Origin: Akkermansiaceae bacterium
GTDB lineage: Bacteria; Verrucomicrobiota; Verrucomicrobiia; Verrucomicrobiales; DEV007
DNA: 64,000 bases
Assembly: GCA_024233085.1 (NCBI GenBank)
Contig: JACKQC010000009.1
Coordinates: 124,001-188,000, forward strand
Direction: 5' to 3'
The notes beneath the pieces were generated by a model, which had not been told where the DNA came from, searched no databases, and saw only the letters and a list, made by a program, of their open reading frames with translations. The translations under genes and the position numbers were made by a program. Of the stretch, positions 28,763 to 36,383 are shown in pieces. Within the stretch, counting starts at the first letter, position 1, and each line of letters starts with the position of its first letter.

Positions 28763-31189
28763 ATGCAGGACTCCCCACCGAACGACGTGACCGAGAGGAG
28801 GCTTTTCCTGAGGGCCCTGGATGTTGCCGATGCTCGGGAACGCTTGCGCTTTGTCGAGTCGGAGTGCGCGGGGAATACCGTGCTTTACCACCGCATCGTC
28901 CAACTGCTCGATCACGCGGGCAGCGAGGATTCCGCGCTGATCGTCCCGGGCGAAGTCGCCGCCTTGCGATCCGAATTTGGTTTTGGAGAACAGGCTGGGG
29001 ATCCCATCGGCAACTATGTGCTGATCGAAAAACTCGGCGAAGGCAGCTTCGGCGATGTCTGGCGGGCCGCCCAGGATCGACCGGTGAAACGCGAGGTCGC
29101 CCTGAAGATCCTGAAGCTCGGCATGGACACCCGCGAAGTGCTGGCCCGCTTCGAGCAGGAGCGGCAGGCCCTCGCGCTGATGGATCACCCGAACATCGCG
29201 AAAGTCCACGACGCGGGAACCACGCCCTCCGGCAGGCCCTTCTTCGCGATGGAACTGATCAAGGATGGACGCACCATCCGGGAGTTCTGCGATGAGAACG
29301 ATTCGAGCATCGAGGAGCGGATCTCCCTGATTCAAACCGTTTGCCGCACCGTGCAGCACGCTCATCGCCAAGGCGTGATCCATCGCGACCTGAAGCCGTC
29401 GAACATCCTCGTTTCGGGGAAGGGTGATGGCGGAATCAAGGTCATCGACTTCGGCATCGCCAAAGCCAGCGCCGGGACGGTGCTCACCGACCTGACCATT
29501 CAGACGATCGCGGACCGCCCGATGGGCACACCTGCCTACATGAGTCCCGAGCAGTTTGCCGGTGGCGGCGAGGTCGACACGAGGAGCGATGTCTTCAGCC
29601 TCGGGGTGGTGCTCTACGAACTGCTCACCGGCGCGAACCCTTTTCTGGATGATTCCTCGAAGAGCGCTACTTCCGATTTTCAGAGAAGAGGCTCCTCCCA
29701 TCGACTCGCGAAGAAGCCATCGTCGAAGGCGAAGACCTCGGGTGGGATCCGGGACGACCAGATCGCGTCGCGACTGAAGGGCGACCTCGACAGCATCACC
29801 CTGAAGGCGCTCGAACCCGAGCCCGATCGCCGCTACGAGTCGCCCGGTGCCTTGGCTGACGACCTCGATCGGTTTCTCAAGGGCGAGCCCGTCCTGGCCC
29901 GTCCGCACAGCGCCTGGTATGTCGCGCGGCTCTTCGCGCGGAGGCATCGCGGGTCCGTGGCGGCCGCGGCGGCGGTCTTTCTCGCGCTGACCATCGGGCT
30001 AACCGTCGCCTCGGTGTCTCTCGTCGGGGAAAAAGCCGCCCGCGAAACCGCGGACCGCGAACTGGCCCGCAGCCGGAAGGTTTCCGAAATCCTGAACAAC
30101 ACGCTCCGATCCGCCGGCGTGTCTTTTTCCCTGGGCCGGGACGCGACCATGATGCGGGAGATCCTCGGCAAGACCGGCGAAGGTCTCGAAGCCGAACTCG
30201 CCTCGCAGCCGGAAATCGAGGCGGAGATCCGGATGATTCTCGGCGAGACCTACCAAGACCTGACCGACTACGAGAACGCCACGATTCACTTTTCCCGCGC
30301 GGTCGATCTGCGTCGCGAACTGTTCAAGACTGACCAGGACCGGATGTTGCTGGGCGAAGCGATCTATCAGCTCGCCGAGAATCGTCTCAGTCTGGGAGAC
30401 CCGAAGCAGGCGGAATCCCTCGCGCGCGAGGCGATCGTGATCTTCGATGAGCACGATTGGGAAGACCCCGTGGAAAAACGCATCAAGATCGCCCAGGTCG
30501 AGAGTCTCGTGGGATGGATCATGTTCCAATCGGGGCGCGGAAAGGACGCCGAGGAGATGATGCGCCGGGGATACGAACTCTGGTTGGAACATCCCACCAA
30601 CAACCTCCTCCACCACGTCACCAAGACCTACGGCACGCTTCTGTGGAGGATCGGCAAGTCACCCGAGGCGGAGGTCGTCTTCCGCACCGAGCTGGAGCAG
30701 TTCCGCAAAAACTACGGCCACGACCATCCCGACGTCTGCGAGAGCCTCGTCAATTTCGCGACCATTCTGATCACCAACGGCAAACTCGACGAGGCGGAAC
30801 AGCTCTGCGAGGAATCGCTGAGCCAGGGCCGGAAATTCTTCAACGATCGCAATCCTCACGGAGACCACGCGCTCGGTCACCTCGCCACGATTGCCGCCAA
30901 GCGCGGTGATTTTCAGAAGGAGCTGGAACTGCGCCGGGAAGCGGTGGCGTCATGCAAGCGGACCTATCCCCAGAACAGCGTGCATCGCCGGGGACCGATC
31001 AATTCCATGGTGCAGGTGCTTTTCCGACAGGCCGAAAAGGCCGCGACTGAGGGCGATTCTTCGACCGCGAAAAGTCTCCTGCTCGAAATGCGAACTTTGG
31101 GGGAAGAGAACCCGGAGGCGAAGATCGATCCTGAGCGGCTGCGGGTTTTGAACGAACAGCTTGGCCAATCCGGACGGAAAACCCCCTGA
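28763..31189 (+). CDS. transmembrane Ser/Thr protein kinase with TPR sensor domain
   Basis: 808 residues from ATG 28763. The N-terminal helical domain (ERRLFLRALDVADARERLRF) is followed by a kinase domain at ~82-365: EGSFGDVW glycine loop, EVALKILK lysine, VIHRDLKPSNILV (~207), VIDFGIAKAS, GTPAYMSPEQFAGGGEVDTR and SDVFSLGVVLYELL. A membrane helix lies at ~398-423 (AAAAAVFLALTIGLTVASVS). The rest is helical with tetratricopeptide-like repeats (ETYQDLTDYENATIHFSRAV, ESLVNFATILITNGKLDEAE, GHLATIAAKRGDFQKELEL). The catalytic residues are all present, so it is likely active. It is independent of the WD40 kinase gene by 440 nt. A shortened, broken copy lies at 37778-38353. Confidence 0.88.
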   Translation: MQDSPPNDVTERRLFLRALDVADARERLRFVESECAGNTVLYHRIVQLLDHAGSEDSALIVPGEVAALRSEFGFGEQAGDPIGNYVLIEKLGEGSFGDVWRAAQDRPVKREVALKILKLGMDTREVLARFEQERQALALMDHPNIAKVHDAGTTPSGRPFFAMELIKDGRTIREFCDENDSSIEERISLIQTVCRTVQHAHRQGVIHRDLKPSNILVSGKGDGGIKVIDFGIAKASAGTVLTDLTIQTIADRPMGTPAYMSPEQFAGGGEVDTRSDVFSLGVVLYELLTGANPFLDDSSKSATSDFQRRGSSHRLAKKPSSKAKTSGGIRDDQIASRLKGDLDSITLKALEPEPDRRYESPGALADDLDRFLKGEPVLARPHSAWYVARLFARRHRGSVAAAAAVFLALTIGLTVASVSLVGEKAARETADRELARSRKVSEILNNTLRSAGVSFSLGRDATMMREILGKTGEGLEAELASQPEIEAEIRMILGETYQDLTDYENATIHFSRAVDLRRELFKTDQDRMLLGEAIYQLAENRLSLGDPKQAESLAREAIVIFDEHDWEDPVEKRIKIAQVESLVGWIMFQSGRGKDAEEMMRRGYELWLEHPTNNLLHHVTKTYGTLLWRIGKSPEAEVVFRTELEQFRKNYGHDHPDVCESLVNFATILITNGKLDEAEQLCEESLSQGRKFFNDRNPHGDHALGHLATIAAKRGDFQKELELRREAVASCKRTYPQNSVHRRGPINSMVQVLFRQAEKAATEGDSSTAKSLLLEMRTLGEENPEAKIDPERLRVLNEQLGQSGRKTP

Positions 31190-31212
31190 GGAGCCCCGAG
31201 ATGTCCCCTCGG

Positions 31213-31255
31213 CGACCGAACAGGGTTAGGTCAGTGAGTCAACCCTGTCGGGTCG
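31213..31255. repeat. 43-nt palindromic repeat, copy 3
   Basis: It begins CGACCGAACAGGGTTAGG and ends AACCCTGTCGGGTCG, differing from copy 1 at two positions. It starts 23 nt after the kinase-TPR stop, and its downstream flank GGCGTTTTTGGGCGCC is also shared with copy 1. Confidence 0.85.
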
Positions 31256-31328
31256 GGGGCGTTTTTGGGCGCCAGTCTTCCCCGGTCGACGCGGCGGCGC
31301 CAACGAACAAATCTCCGGGCACCTCGTG

Positions 31329-31913
31329 TCAGTCGGGATTCCAACAGTATTCCATTCGCGCCGCCACCTCATCGGCGACAGCCGCGCCGAGAAGCCTGCC
31401 GACGAGGTGTAAGCTCATTTCGATTCCCGCGGAGATTCCGGCGGAGGTAATCACCTTGCCGGTATCGATGTACCGGCGGCCCTGAGATACTTTGGCGCGG
31501 GGGGCGATCTCCTCGAGTTCGTGAATGCAGCGATGATGGGTGGTCGCCTCCAGACCATCGAGCAAGCCCAATTTCCCCAGGAGAAGCGCTCCGGTGCAGA
31601 CGGAGGTCGTGATTTGCGCCACTGTGGCCTGTCTGGCGATCCATGCGGTTACGACCGGATCATGGAGCAGCGGGCGAACTCCGGCGCCTCCCGGGATGAG
31701 GAGCACGTCCGGAGCCGGACAATGCTCGAGCGAATGATGTCTCCGCACGACGAGGCCGCCGCGCGCGACGACGGTTTCCGCGTTGGCGACGGTGTAGATC
31801 CTAAATTCCGCCGGTTCCGTGTCCCGATTGGCGACGGAAAAGACTTCGAAGGGGCCGCAGAAGTCGAGGACTTCCACGTCGTCGAAGATCAGAATGGCGA
31901 GATTGAGGGGCAT
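31329..31913 (-). CDS. DJ-1/PfpI family protein (GATase1-like)
   Basis: About 194 residues. The start MPLNLAILIFDDVEVLDFCG (31913) fits the family N-terminus; the upstream open frame is the neighbour read out of frame. The nucleophile elbow is TTSVCTGALLLGKLGLLDGL, with Cys as the expected catalytic residue, and LLIPGGAGVRPLLHD precedes it. THHRCIHELEEIAP and VITSAGISAGIEMSLHLVGR are typical of the isonitrile-hydratase/AraC-associated branch. This protein has no DNA-binding domain, so it is the enzymatic type rather than a regulator. Substrate unknown. It is 8 nt downstream of the NIPSNAP gene and in a three-gene run with a GNAT gene. Confidence 0.85.
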   Translation of the reverse strand: MPLNLAILIFDDVEVLDFCGPFEVFSVANRDTEPAEFRIYTVANAETVVARGGLVVRRHHSLEHCPAPDVLLIPGGAGVRPLLHDPVVTAWIARQATVAQITTSVCTGALLLGKLGLLDGLEATTHHRCIHELEEIAPRAKVSQGRRYIDTGKVITSAGISAGIEMSLHLVGRLLGAAVADEVAARMEYCWNPD

Positions 31914-31921
31914 GACCTTTC

Positions 31922-32233
31922 TCAGGTTTTGCGAGCCACGGGACGCAAAAAATGGCGCTCGTAACTGAGGATGCATCGCGTTTTCTCCGCGAAGGCGTAG
32001 GCCTCGAGACAATCGGGGTCGGACATCGAGCGGGTGCGATAGTCCTCGTACGCGGCGAGGGAGGAAAAGCTGAAGATTGCGATCGCAAGGTCGCTGTCGC
32101 TCTCGTGGGGGAGATAGTATCCGTGATGAACGCCGCCGAACCGTTCGACGAGCGGCATCCACAGTCGGGCGTAGTGTTCGAAATTGGCGACTTGATACAT
32201 GTCGATCCGGTAGCGGAGGTGGCAGGTGACCAT
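31922..32233 (-). CDS. NIPSNAP family protein
   Basis: 103 residues, a single ferredoxin-like alpha/beta-barrel domain of the NIPSNAP type: an early beta strand CHLRYRIDMYQVANFEHYAR, then LWMPLVERFGGVHHGYYLPH, IAIFSFSSLAAYEDYRTRSM and a C-terminal basic SYERHFLRPV. Members are small, often dimeric, and usually uncharacterised. No signal peptide. It lies 8 nt before the PfpI-like gene and 63 nt after the acetyltransferase gene on the same strand, so co-transcription is likely and a shared small-molecule stress or catabolic role is plausible but unproven. Confidence 0.85.
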   Translation of the reverse strand: MVTCHLRYRIDMYQVANFEHYARLWMPLVERFGGVHHGYYLPHESDSDLAIAIFSFSSLAAYEDYRTRSMSDPDCLEAYAFAEKTRCILSYERHFLRPVARKT

Positions 32234-32296
32234 GAGGAAATGAAGCAGGTTAGGAAGGGATCCCGTCGCGGGAGGCGGGGGCTCGGTCGGGGTGAA

Positions 32297-33022
32297 TCAA
32301 CCGATTTGCTTGAGAAGTGGAAGGGTCAATTGCGAGAGTCGCCGGCTCTGCCGGCCCGAGGCGTCGAAGTTCTCCGGAGCGAGCCATGTTTCGAATGCCT
32401 GGCGCAGTTCGGGCCACTCCGCGTCGATGGCGGCGTACCAGGCGGTGTCGCGGTTGCGGCCCTTCACCACGGTGTGTTGGCGGAAGACGCCCTCGTAGGA
32501 CAGGCCGAGCCGCTGGGCGGCGCGTCGCGACGGCGCGTTCAGCGCGTGGCACTTCCACTCGTAGCGACGGTAGCCGAGATCGAAAGCGTGCCGCATCATC
32601 AGATACATGGCTTCGGTGGCCGCCGGGGTGCGGCGCAGGCGGGGGGAGAAATTCAGGTGCCCGACCTCGATGGAGCCGCTCTCGGGTTTGATTCGCAGGT
32701 AGCTGGCGACTCCGACGGCGGTGTCGCCGGCGAGATCGCGAATGGCGAAAAAGAGGGGATCGTCACCGGGAGCCGCCGTTTCCAACCATCGAAGGTAGGC
32801 GTCGAAATCCTCGAACGGTCCGTAGGGCAGGTAGGTCCAAAGGCGTCCCTCGGCATCGAGCTGATTCGCGGCGTGCAGCTCCTCGGCATGGGCGGCGGCG
32901 TCCAGCGGCTCGAGCCGGCAGTGGCGGCCCTCCAGCGCGGCCCGAGGCGGGCGGGGGGGCGGCGTCCACCGCGGCACGATGTCTCCCAGGGGAGGGTTGT
33001 CCGCGTTCGGCCCGGTATTCAT
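32297..33022 (-). CDS. GNAT family N-acetyltransferase (RimJ/RimL-like)
   Basis: About 241 residues from the ATG at 33022 (MNTGPNADNPPLGD); the open frame to 33154 is unlikely because it runs into the divergent esterase region. The fold follows RimJ/RimL-type GNATs: ALEGRHCRLEPLDAAAHAEE at the start, FEDFDAYLRWLE, FFAIRDLAGDTAVGVASYLR, SIEVGHLNFSPRLRRTPAAT as the acetyl-CoA binding strand and loop, AMYLMMRHAFDLGYRRYEWK, then NAPSRRAAQRLGLSYEGVFR, the typical end. Likely acetylates an amine on a small molecule or protein N-terminus. It is first in a run with the NIPSNAP and PfpI-like genes. Confidence 0.85.
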   Translation of the reverse strand: MNTGPNADNPPLGDIVPRWTPPPRPPRAALEGRHCRLEPLDAAAHAEELHAANQLDAEGRLWTYLPYGPFEDFDAYLRWLETAAPGDDPLFFAIRDLAGDTAVGVASYLRIKPESGSIEVGHLNFSPRLRRTPAATEAMYLMMRHAFDLGYRRYEWKCHALNAPSRRAAQRLGLSYEGVFRQHTVVKGRNRDTAWYAAIDAEWPELRQAFETWLAPENFDASGRQSRRLSQLTLPLLKQIG

Positions 33023-33159
33023 CCTCAACGGAATCCATGGTGGCGAAGGGATTGTCAACGCGGAAAAATCGGCGCGGGAACTGCGGAAAAAAGGGCCAAA
33101 AAAGTGCGTGGGTTTTGCGTCCGGCTGTCGTGTCTTCCTGGAACGAACCCACACTACCC

Positions 33160-34137
33160 ATGATGATCCGTCTGCTCTGCTGCCTCGTTTTTCTCTCGAT
33201 CGCCACCGCCCGCGCCGGGATGAGGGAGTGGAAATCGGCGGATGGCACCCGGACGCTGGTGGCCGAGTATGTCGAGTCGGAGAATGGCCACGTGACGATC
33301 CGGCGGCAGAGCGATGAGCGCACTTTCACGATGAAGGTGACCGAACTGTCCGGCGCCGACCAGGCCTGGATACTGGAGCGGGAAAAGGCCGCCGCCGCGC
33401 CGTCGCCCACCGGCGAGAGCCCGGTCCCGGGCGGAGCCGCGGAGGCCGCGCTGGTGCCCGATGCCGATCCCGCCTTGGCCGATCTGCTCACGGGAGACTG
33501 GGAGAGGGCGGAGGCGCACGGGATGAAGTATCGCCTCTATGGCGATCGCAAGCTGAGACGGTCGAACGGCACGGGCTACCCCCTGGTCCTTTTCCTGCAC
33601 GGCAAGACGATGGACGTGATGACGCCCTCCGAACCGTGGGCGGCGAGCGCCTTCAGCGACGCGAAAAACTACCGCCGGCGCGAGTGCTTCATCGTGGTGC
33701 CGCAGTGCCCGGATGAAAACGGGTGGGCCCGCTCCACGGGCGATCGCGTCATCGAGATCGTTCAGGACCTCGTCGTCAGGCTGCCGGTGGACAAAAGCCG
33801 GATCTACGTGACCGGGTGGTCCATGGGCGGGTCGGGCACCTTTTACATGCTATCGAAAATGCCGGAACTTTTCGCCGCGGGCATGCCAGTCTGCGGGGGG
33901 TGGAACCCGGCGGCCGCGGACCGGTTCGAGCGGATACCCGTGTGGGCCTTTCACGGTTCCGATGACGACATCGTGCCCGTGGACAGAACCCGGGCCATGG
34001 TCAAGGCGCTGACGGCCGCCGGAGGGCATCCGAAATACACGGAGTATCGCGGCGAAGGCCACGGCATCGAGGGGCGGGTCTACTACCAGGAGGACGGCGT
34101 CCACGAGTGGCTCTTCGAGCAGAAGCGGTCGGGGTGA
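33160..34137 (+). CDS. secreted alpha/beta-hydrolase esterase with N-terminal SHD1 domain
   Basis: About 325 residues. The start is set at ATG 33160 (33163 possible) for its signal peptide, MMIRLLCCLVFLSIATARA. Residues ~21-75 (MREWKSADGTRTLVAEYVES...TELSGADQAWI) form an SHD1-type domain, common on secreted planctomycete and verrucomicrobial hydrolases. After a Pro/Ala-rich linker comes a dienelactone-hydrolase/PHB-depolymerase-like fold: LVLFLHGKT, nucleophile elbow VTGWSMGGSGTFYM, acid loop FHGSDDDIVPV, and catalytic His in YRGEGHGIEG. A carboxylesterase or polysaccharide ester hydrolase acting outside the cytoplasm is likely. Monocistronic, divergent from the GNAT gene. Confidence 0.85.
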   Translation: MMIRLLCCLVFLSIATARAGMREWKSADGTRTLVAEYVESENGHVTIRRQSDERTFTMKVTELSGADQAWILEREKAAAAPSPTGESPVPGGAAEAALVPDADPALADLLTGDWERAEAHGMKYRLYGDRKLRRSNGTGYPLVLFLHGKTMDVMTPSEPWAASAFSDAKNYRRRECFIVVPQCPDENGWARSTGDRVIEIVQDLVVRLPVDKSRIYVTGWSMGGSGTFYMLSKMPELFAAGMPVCGGWNPAAADRFERIPVWAFHGSDDDIVPVDRTRAMVKALTAAGGHPKYTEYRGEGHGIEGRVYYQEDGVHEWLFEQKRSG

Positions 34138-34215
34138 GTGGTTGGGGGGGGTGTCGGCGGAGTGGGTCCGGCTTTCCATCCGCGCCAATTTCACGTCAAC
34201 CCAATCGCGCTCTCA

Positions 34216-34478
34216 GAGTTTGGTCAGGGCCAAAGGCCCGTCATCATCGTAGCCTGGGGCAACGCCCCAGGGAACGGGAACCGAGAGTTTTACAGTTGGC
34301 TGAAGGCCAACTTCAACGGTCCGAATGGTGGGATCGCTTGATCGCAAAACTTCGCCGAGCGGCGAGCGAGCGTTTTGAATTTGGCCTTCAGCCAAAGTCC
34401 ATTTGGGGGGCGTTGTCCCAGGGGCGGCGCTTTCGCTCTGCCCCAGGCTGGGATGAGAAAGACCTTCGGCCTTTTGCG
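34216..34478. repeat. REPIN-like element: two inverted ~100-nt palindromic units
   Basis: The left unit reads GGCCAAAGGCCCG, AGCCTGGGGCAACGCCCCAGG and TTGGCTGAAGGCCAA (34296-34310). The right unit is its reverse complement in outline, with TTGGCCTTCAGCCAA (34381-34395), a CCCAGG/GGGGC cluster and ACCTTCGGCC. The 15-bp arms match perfectly, and the spacer has its own nested pairs (CAAAAC with GTTTTG; CGCC with GGCG). No gene lies in this 400-nt gap. The structure resembles REP doublets mobilised by RAYT transposases; no such gene is in the window. Confidence 0.65.
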
Positions 34479-34552
34479 CCATTCTGTTCGAATTTCGCCA
34501 AATAGGGTAAGCTAAGTCGGGTGGGAAATCGGTTCCGAATCTGATGGCGCGA

Positions 34553-34966
34553 TCAGCGGGCGAGGATCATCACTTCCTTGCTGCCGTCGGCGAGGGTGAG
34601 CAGGGCGATCGGCCTGTCTTTGAGCAGGGAGAGGAGCTGGGCGTCATTCACGGTGGGGATGGTTGCGACGCTCTCCCGGGTCACCGGAGAAGAGAGGGGC
34701 GGCGGCGGGGATGTCGACTCGACCACGGCGGGTGGCGCGGGCTTTCTTTGGTGAATCACCAGACCCACGACCAGCCCGGCGATGACCAGGGTCGCGAGGC
34801 CCTGTCTCCGCCGGCGTCGCTCGCCGCGCTGACCGCGCAGCTGCCGGATGACGTCGTCGAGCGCGGGCTGCACGGAGGCGGCCGCCGCTTCGTCGACGGC
34901 GTCATCGGTGTGGTCGGCGTTCAGTTGCTTCCACAGGGATTCCAGGTCTTCGGGGTTCGGTTTCAT
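34553..34966 (-). CDS. single-pass membrane protein, putative anti-sigma factor
   Basis: 137 residues. Its ATG overlaps the stop of the ECF sigma gene (ATGA), a coupling typical of sigma/anti-sigma pairs. The first ~55 residues are cytoplasmic and acidic/helical (EDLESLWKQLNADHTDDAVD, ALDDVIRQLRGQRGERRRRR), followed by one helix (GLATLVIAGLVVGLVIHQ), a Pro/Ser-rich periplasmic linker, and a short domain ending LTLADGSKEVMILAR. There is no zinc-finger HxxxCxxC motif, so it is not a classical ZAS anti-sigma factor. The anti-sigma call rests on position and topology only. Confidence 0.55.
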   Translation of the reverse strand: MKPNPEDLESLWKQLNADHTDDAVDEAAAASVQPALDDVIRQLRGQRGERRRRRQGLATLVIAGLVVGLVIHQRKPAPPAVVESTSPPPPLSSPVTRESVATIPTVNDAQLLSLLKDRPIALLTLADGSKEVMILAR

Positions 34967-35595
34967 GTCCGGGATTCGTTTTTCAGTTCCTGGGCGACAC
35001 GTTGCCGCAAATGTTTTCTCAATCTCGCCAGCCGCCCCTCCACCGCGCGTGTCGAAATGCCCAGCCGCAGGGCGAGGGCATCCAAAGATTCGCGGGTGAA
35101 GTAGCGGCTTTCAATCAATATTCGCTCGTCCGCGCTTAGCTGGGAAATCACCCTGGCGAGGGCGTCCAGTTCCTCGGCGCGCGGATGCTCCGGAGTCCTC
35201 GGCACGGGCGGCGGCTCGCGATCCCGCCACCAGGCGGCCAGGCGATGCAGCGCGCGATGGTAGCGGCCCCGGGTGCGGCGCTCGTCGGTGGCCGCGTGGC
35301 GGGCCGCGCGGACGAACCAGCACCAGAGCGCCTCCTCGCTGGGGAGTTCGCGGATATGCCGCATGATCCTCAGCCACACCGCCTGCGCCACATCGCCGGC
35401 CAGGGTGGCGTCGCCATTCGCGATGGCCAGGCAGTAGCGGTCCATGCGCCCCCGCCAGTGCGCGTGCAGCCAGTGGTAGGCGGCCTCGTCCCCCTGTCTC
35501 AGGGCACGGGTTAGCCGCGGCGTGTCCGAGAAATCGTAGCCGTTCGGAGGCCCCGCGCCGTCGGGCGGGGCCGGTGCTTCATCGTCCGGGGGCAT
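34963..35595 (-). CDS. ECF RNA polymerase sigma factor (second)
   Basis: 210 residues. Region 2: LTRALRQGDEAAYHWLHAHW, RYCLAIANGDATLAGDVAQA, VWLRIMRHIRELPSEEALWC and FVRAARHAATDERRTRGRYH. Region 4: LDALARVISQLSADERILIE, YFTRESLDALALRLGISTRA and VEGRLARLRKHLRQRV, a helix-turn-helix. The N-terminal ~28 residues are Pro-rich and probably disordered. It differs clearly from the kinase-linked sigma factor at 24346. It overlaps the downstream membrane protein gene by four bases. The two upstream genes (35727-37694) are on the same strand and may belong to its regulon or operon. Confidence 0.85.
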   Translation of the reverse strand: MPPDDEAPAPPDGAGPPNGYDFSDTPRLTRALRQGDEAAYHWLHAHWRGRMDRYCLAIANGDATLAGDVAQAVWLRIMRHIRELPSEEALWCWFVRAARHAATDERRTRGRYHRALHRLAAWWRDREPPPVPRTPEHPRAEELDALARVISQLSADERILIESRYFTRESLDALALRLGISTRAVEGRLARLRKHLRQRVAQELKNESRT

Positions 35596-35726
35596 CGGCG
35601 GCGCGTCCCGGGAGGCCGGCGCCCCGCCGCGGGGTGGCTCGGACTTCCGGGTCTGAGGGTGGGTGGATCATTGGGCGGCGGGCACTCACTCTCGGCGTGC
35701 CGGACTTGGAGGATGCGCGCCACTCG

Positions 35727-36329
35727 TCAACGCGAGGTGGAAAACCCGGCGGGGTCGCCGCTCATTTCCGCGGACAGGACCAGGGAATCGTCGCCGACCA
35801 GGGTGCCGGACAGTTGCATCGAGTAGGTGGTGCCGTCGTCCCGGCCGAGGGCGATGGTGGCCTGCTGGCCCTCCCGCATGAGCACGGTGGGGGACGCGAT
35901 GGTGTCCGGTCCGGCGTCCGGATGGTCCGGGTGCAGGACGGTGGTTTCCGACCGGAAAACCAGCCGCGTCTCTCCCGAGTCCGCAACCATGGAGGCGGGC
36001 GTGACGGTGGTGTAGGCGATCCTGCCGTCGTCGTAGGCGAAGACATCGCACAACACCGGCTGCCCCAGCCGGACCTCCTCGGTGACCCGGCGCGTGTCAT
36101 CCATGGGGCGATAGATCGCCTCGAGTTCCCGCGGCTCGGACGCCGTGAGGTCCGCGTGATCCACGGCCATCAGACCCTCCTTCACGGTGGCAGCGCCCTG
36201 TTTGTCCGGAGACGCGACCGTGGGTGGCGGGATCGGCGTGGGGCTGGGAGCCCTCCGCGGCTGGCGTAGGAACCAGACGAGGAAAACGGCGGTGGCGGCC
36301 AGAACGAGGAAGGCGAGGGGGCTTTTCAT
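35727..36329 (-). CDS. membrane-anchored protein of unknown function
   Basis: 200 residues with an N-terminal signal anchor (SPLAFLVLAATAVFLVWFLR) and a Pro-rich linker. The remaining ~150 residues are beta-rich: LGQPVLCDVFAYDDGRIAYT, SGETRLVFRSETTVLHPDH, QQATIALGRDDGTTYSMQLS. They loosely resemble secretin-associated or 'quantity-of-error' beta domains (compare GQ.A.i..g......), but I do not recognise a family. It lies between the PDZ-domain gene (54 nt) and the sigma gene (131 nt) on the same strand. A periplasm-facing partner of the sigma/anti-sigma system is inference. Confidence 0.5.
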   Translation of the reverse strand: MKSPLAFLVLAATAVFLVWFLRQPRRAPSPTPIPPPTVASPDKQGAATVKEGLMAVDHADLTASEPRELEAIYRPMDDTRRVTEEVRLGQPVLCDVFAYDDGRIAYTTVTPASMVADSGETRLVFRSETTVLHPDHPDAGPDTIASPTVLMREGQQATIALGRDDGTTYSMQLSGTLVGDDSLVLSAEMSGDPAGFSTSR

Positions 36330-36383
36330 GAGGTGGGGAGTTTGGATTTAGGAGTGAGGAGAAAGGAGTGAGAGACGGCGACG

